Shown: piece by piece, positions 61,436 through 64,000 of the stretch
How positions within the stretch are numbered: position 1 is the first letter of the stretch
Layout of the letters: every line of letters starts with the position of its first letter
NCBI RefSeq assembly: GCF_001638985.1
Contig: NW_017265157.1
Span: forward strand, 434,001 to 498,000
DNA from: Phycomyces blakesleeanus NRRL 1555(-)
Taxonomy: Eukaryota; Mucoromycota; Mucoromycetes; Mucorales; Phycomycetaceae
Direction of reading: 5' to 3'
Length of the DNA: 64,000 nt
Made by a program: the position numbers and the translations under genes
Notes under the pieces: model-generated
Told to the model about the DNA's origin: nothing
Seen by the model: the letters and a program-made list of their open reading frames with translations, nothing else
Database searches by the model: none

Positions 61436-61562
61436 CTCTACTGTTTATTTCAATTGAGTGCATAATTATCATTGACTACAATATGTGAGAGATTCAGAAA
61501 TTCAATTGATAGTTAAATGTTCACTTGTCTCTGTTGTTCATCTCAATTGGGAGCACAATTAT
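61436..61562. repeat. Diverged direct repeat
   Basis: 34 bases at 61436-61469 match 61529-61562 at 27 positions without gaps (shared core TCAATTG and AATTAT), a 93-bp offset. Similarity continues weakly on the right side. It looks like an old tandem duplication. Confidence 0.5.
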
Positions 61563-62722
61563 ATTAAGGCATTATATGTGTAAGAGTAATTCATAAAGTT
61601 GTTTTAAAAATATAAAGATCAAATATAAGTCATATGCAGAGTATCTTCCTTTCTTTTTAATAATATATATGATAGAAATGTTTCTGATATCATTAAATTA
61701 TTTAAAACATTTAATGTCTTTGAAGTATCTAAAGCCTTTAAAGCCCTTAGGACCCCTATAACCCTCATAAACCCTATAGCGCCTATAATCCTTAAAGCAT
61801 CTAGAATCTTCCAAGTCTTCCAAGCCTCTTAAGTTTCTAAGGTTTTGAAAGCTACTAAATTTTTTGAATTATCTGATATTTTTGATATAGTCAAAGCTTT
61901 ATTTAGTAGAAAAAAATTTTCATCTATTTTTTTCCTATTAAATTTTATACTTGACTCTATGGTACATTTTTTTTTTCAAATATTAGCTGCAGATGTACAA
62001 ACATATTATGTACATGTAATACTGCTGTTTTTATCGAAGAAAATGAGTGAATATAATTTTTCTGAAAATGCGCGAATTTGAATTTGAAAAGCTTGACATC
62101 TTTTTTTAGAGATCAAATCGATATCTAAACCTTCTATATTCAGTTTATGTGTTACTAAATTTCTATAATTATTTTATGCCAGGTGAAATTAGATACTTCA
62201 TTATAGAATGATAAATTTTGCATTGGGTGACTAGTCAGGTATTATATTAATTGAAAAGATTACATCCTTACACGATTTGTATCATTTGTACATTAGCACT
62301 AGAACAGTTAACATAATTGATAGCGTCAATAAATCATTGGATTTGATACTATTTTAATTAATTGTTTTTATTTAATATATACATCGACTTACATGTCAAC
62401 ATAATATTTTTAAAAATTCTAAGTTATATACAAGTTACCTTTCTTTAGTTCAATCCCATCAATAAAGTTTAGACACATGGTGTATATCCTTTCTCTTTCT
62501 CTTAAGTTTCCAACTATTTCTTTTTGCCTTTGAGCTTTTCATGCCAACCTTTAAACCAAACGTCACAAGTCCAAGTGACGCAACGACCGTGAATATTGAA
62601 ACCGCGATATCAATAGCTGCGGTCCTTCTATCGTTCCCCGTTTGACCCGTCCAAAAGGTCGAATTTCTTTAATTTTTTTTTTGGTACTTTCTCAAAAGGA
62701 ACATTCTCAAGCGTTACTCAGA

Positions 62723-64000
62723 ATGGCCGATGGTACGTAAAAATAATAATAATGGACAAAACAAAATTATAATCACAAAAACACAAACTAACCATTTAGT
62801 AAATATCTAATTAACCTTTAAAATATTTATAACTTTCTTTTTTCATTATGTTATTTTATCAATGTATACAATAGATATTGAAAACGAGATCAAAGCCACG
62901 CAAGCAAAGCGTGCCCAGATCACAGACAAGGACATTAGCGCTGCTGTCCTCAATAACGAAAAACACGCCAGTCTTTCAGGTGTTTCATATGATAAAGACC
63001 TCTACATTACCGACAAATATGAAGGTTATTCAACATCGATCGCCATTGACGATGAGGATGCGGATGCCGACGAGATGTACCAAGAAACAAAACGTAAATT
63101 AAACTCCTACACTGTCTCAAAAGACCTCATCAACGATACGATCGGAGATACCGAAGGACGTGATCCATTTGCAGACACAATGAACAACCGGACGATTGCT
63201 GGTCGTCAGGATGAATACCAACAAAGACGATTCAATCGAATGCTGTCACCGTCACGCAAAGACGCATTTGCAGCAGATCAAGGTACAGATGACCAGGAAA
63301 GCCGATCATATTCCGAAGTCATCCGAGAAGCCGAGCTGGAAAAAGAACAGCAGCGTGTGTACGCTGCTATTGCTCAAAAGGAAAAAGAGCGCGAACAGCA
63401 AATCAAACAGGGTGTCGCGGATGATTCACAACAGGCAAAAAAGAAGCGTAGATGGGATGTTGCAACACCTTTACATGATAATAATGCAGATGCGACTCCT
63501 GTTGGAGGTGCAAATAAACGATCGAGATGGGATGCCACACCTGTGAGTGGCGAGAGATCCGAGTGGGACGCTACGCCCAAGGCTAGTTCAGGCAAACGAT
63601 CCCGCTGGGATGCCACACCAGTTGGAGGAGATGTCATGGGCGCCACACCAGTCGGAGGAATGGGCATGATGACACCTACACCCAGTAAACTTCAGGTACC
63701 AATGACCCCTGAGGCTGCAAATTCTATGCGCTGGGAACGTGAATTGGATGTTCGTAACCGTCCTCTGTCAGATGAAGAGCTTGACAGCATGTTCCCTACA
63801 ACAGGTTACAAGATCCTCGATCCTCCCCACGGATATGTACCCATCCGCACTCCGGCTCGTAAATTAATGGCTACACCTACACCTATGGGTGACTCAGGCT
63901 TTATGATGCAGGATGATGTGCGTCAGCCCGTTATGGAATTGCCCCAAGAGATTCCCGGTGTAGGAAGTCTGCCCTTCTTCAAAGATGAAGATATGCAGCA
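62723..64000 (+). CDS. SF3B1: Splicing factor 3b subunit 1 (SF3B1/Hsh155), 5' part
   Basis: Exon 1 is 62723-62732 (ATG plus three bases per codon, MAD and one extra base). Exon 2 starts at 62875 after a 142-nt intron and stays open to the window edge, giving about 378 residues of the N-terminus. SF3B1 is the HEAT-repeat core of the U2 snRNP SF3b complex that recognises the branch point. The N-terminal signatures are plain: DIENEIKATQAKRAQI, YEGYSTSIA, then the phosphorylated TP-repeat region with RWDVATP, RWDATPV, WDATP and MTPTPSKLQ, and the conserved NRPLSDEELDSMFPTTGYKI with GYVPIRTPARKLMATPTP. The U2AF-ligand Trp motifs (RWD) are kept. The HEAT repeats lie beyond the window. The 10-nt first exon matches that of MMS2 in size. 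Confidence 0.95.

Larger units (their letters stand above)
58730..62722. other. Gene-poor spacer with transposon fossil and short repeats
   Basis: 4 kb between PSF1 and SF3B1. Besides the DDE transposase fossil (60190-60594), the 20-bp tandem repeat (59844-59889) and the diverged duplication (61436-61562), I see only AT-rich DNA. The last few hundred bases are the SF3B1 promoter. Confidence 0.55.

Noticed and set aside
12197..64000. A biosynthetic or defence gene cluster
   Set aside because: Genes are unrelated housekeeping and regulatory loci with kilobase spacers; the single GST has no pathway partners beside it.

Overview
The window is nuclear DNA of an early-diverging filamentous fungus, most likely Mucoromycota/Mucorales. 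This is an inference from three things: AT-rich spacers full of short simple repeats, genes cut by many short GT..AG introns (mostly 46-120 nt), and a gene set of conserved eukaryotic housekeeping proteins beside Zn2Cys6 and GATA factors. There are no operons, bacterial promoters, CRISPR arrays or rRNA, and no tRNA gene was recognised. I rebuilt the exon structures by hand. In every complete spliced gene the exons add up to a whole number of codons; the one exception is SGF73, which needs a single-base correction.

Layout. 1-573: 3' end of an unrecognised gene (+), convergent with eIF3m (1036-2632, -). 2633-6290: gene-poor. 6291-7020: secreted, Cys-rich, probably GPI-anchored protein (-). 7319-12196: a 10-exon P5-type ATPase (-) with a signal peptide and a Cys-rich lumenal domain. 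12197-14889: gene-free, with a fossil Tc1-like transposase. 14890-16810: SAGA subunit Sgf73 (+). 17682-18912: GATA zinc-finger factor (+). 19930-20541: G-patch protein (-). 22898-24170: TMEM198-like membrane protein (-), divergent from a small two-TM protein (24608-25387, +). 25783-28565: CAMK-like kinase with a split KA1-like tail (-). 29846-31823: ankyrin-repeat protein (-). 34503-38314: Zn2Cys6 factor with a 32-Gln tract (+), convergent with an EH-domain protein (38640-40049, -).

The right half is sparse. It holds a decayed GST copy (about 43000-43712) next to an intact GST gene (44879-45851), two small secreted proteins (46961-47410 and 51518-51685, both -), the ubiquitin E2 variant MMS2 (49494-50616, +), a 97-bp-armed inverted repeat (54064-54440), GINS subunit PSF1 (58106-58729, +), a decayed DDE transposase (60190-60594), and the 5' end of splicing factor SF3B1 (62723 to the window edge, +).

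Neighbouring genes do not form a pathway; they cover translation initiation, ion or polyamine transport, chromatin, signalling, DNA replication and repair, and splicing, as expected for a eukaryotic chromosome. The parts that stand out are the ATPase ectodomain, the inverted repeat, the GST duplication and decay, the tiny secreted peptides, and gene-model oddities (GC-AG intron, 10-nt first coding exons, C7 frameshift).
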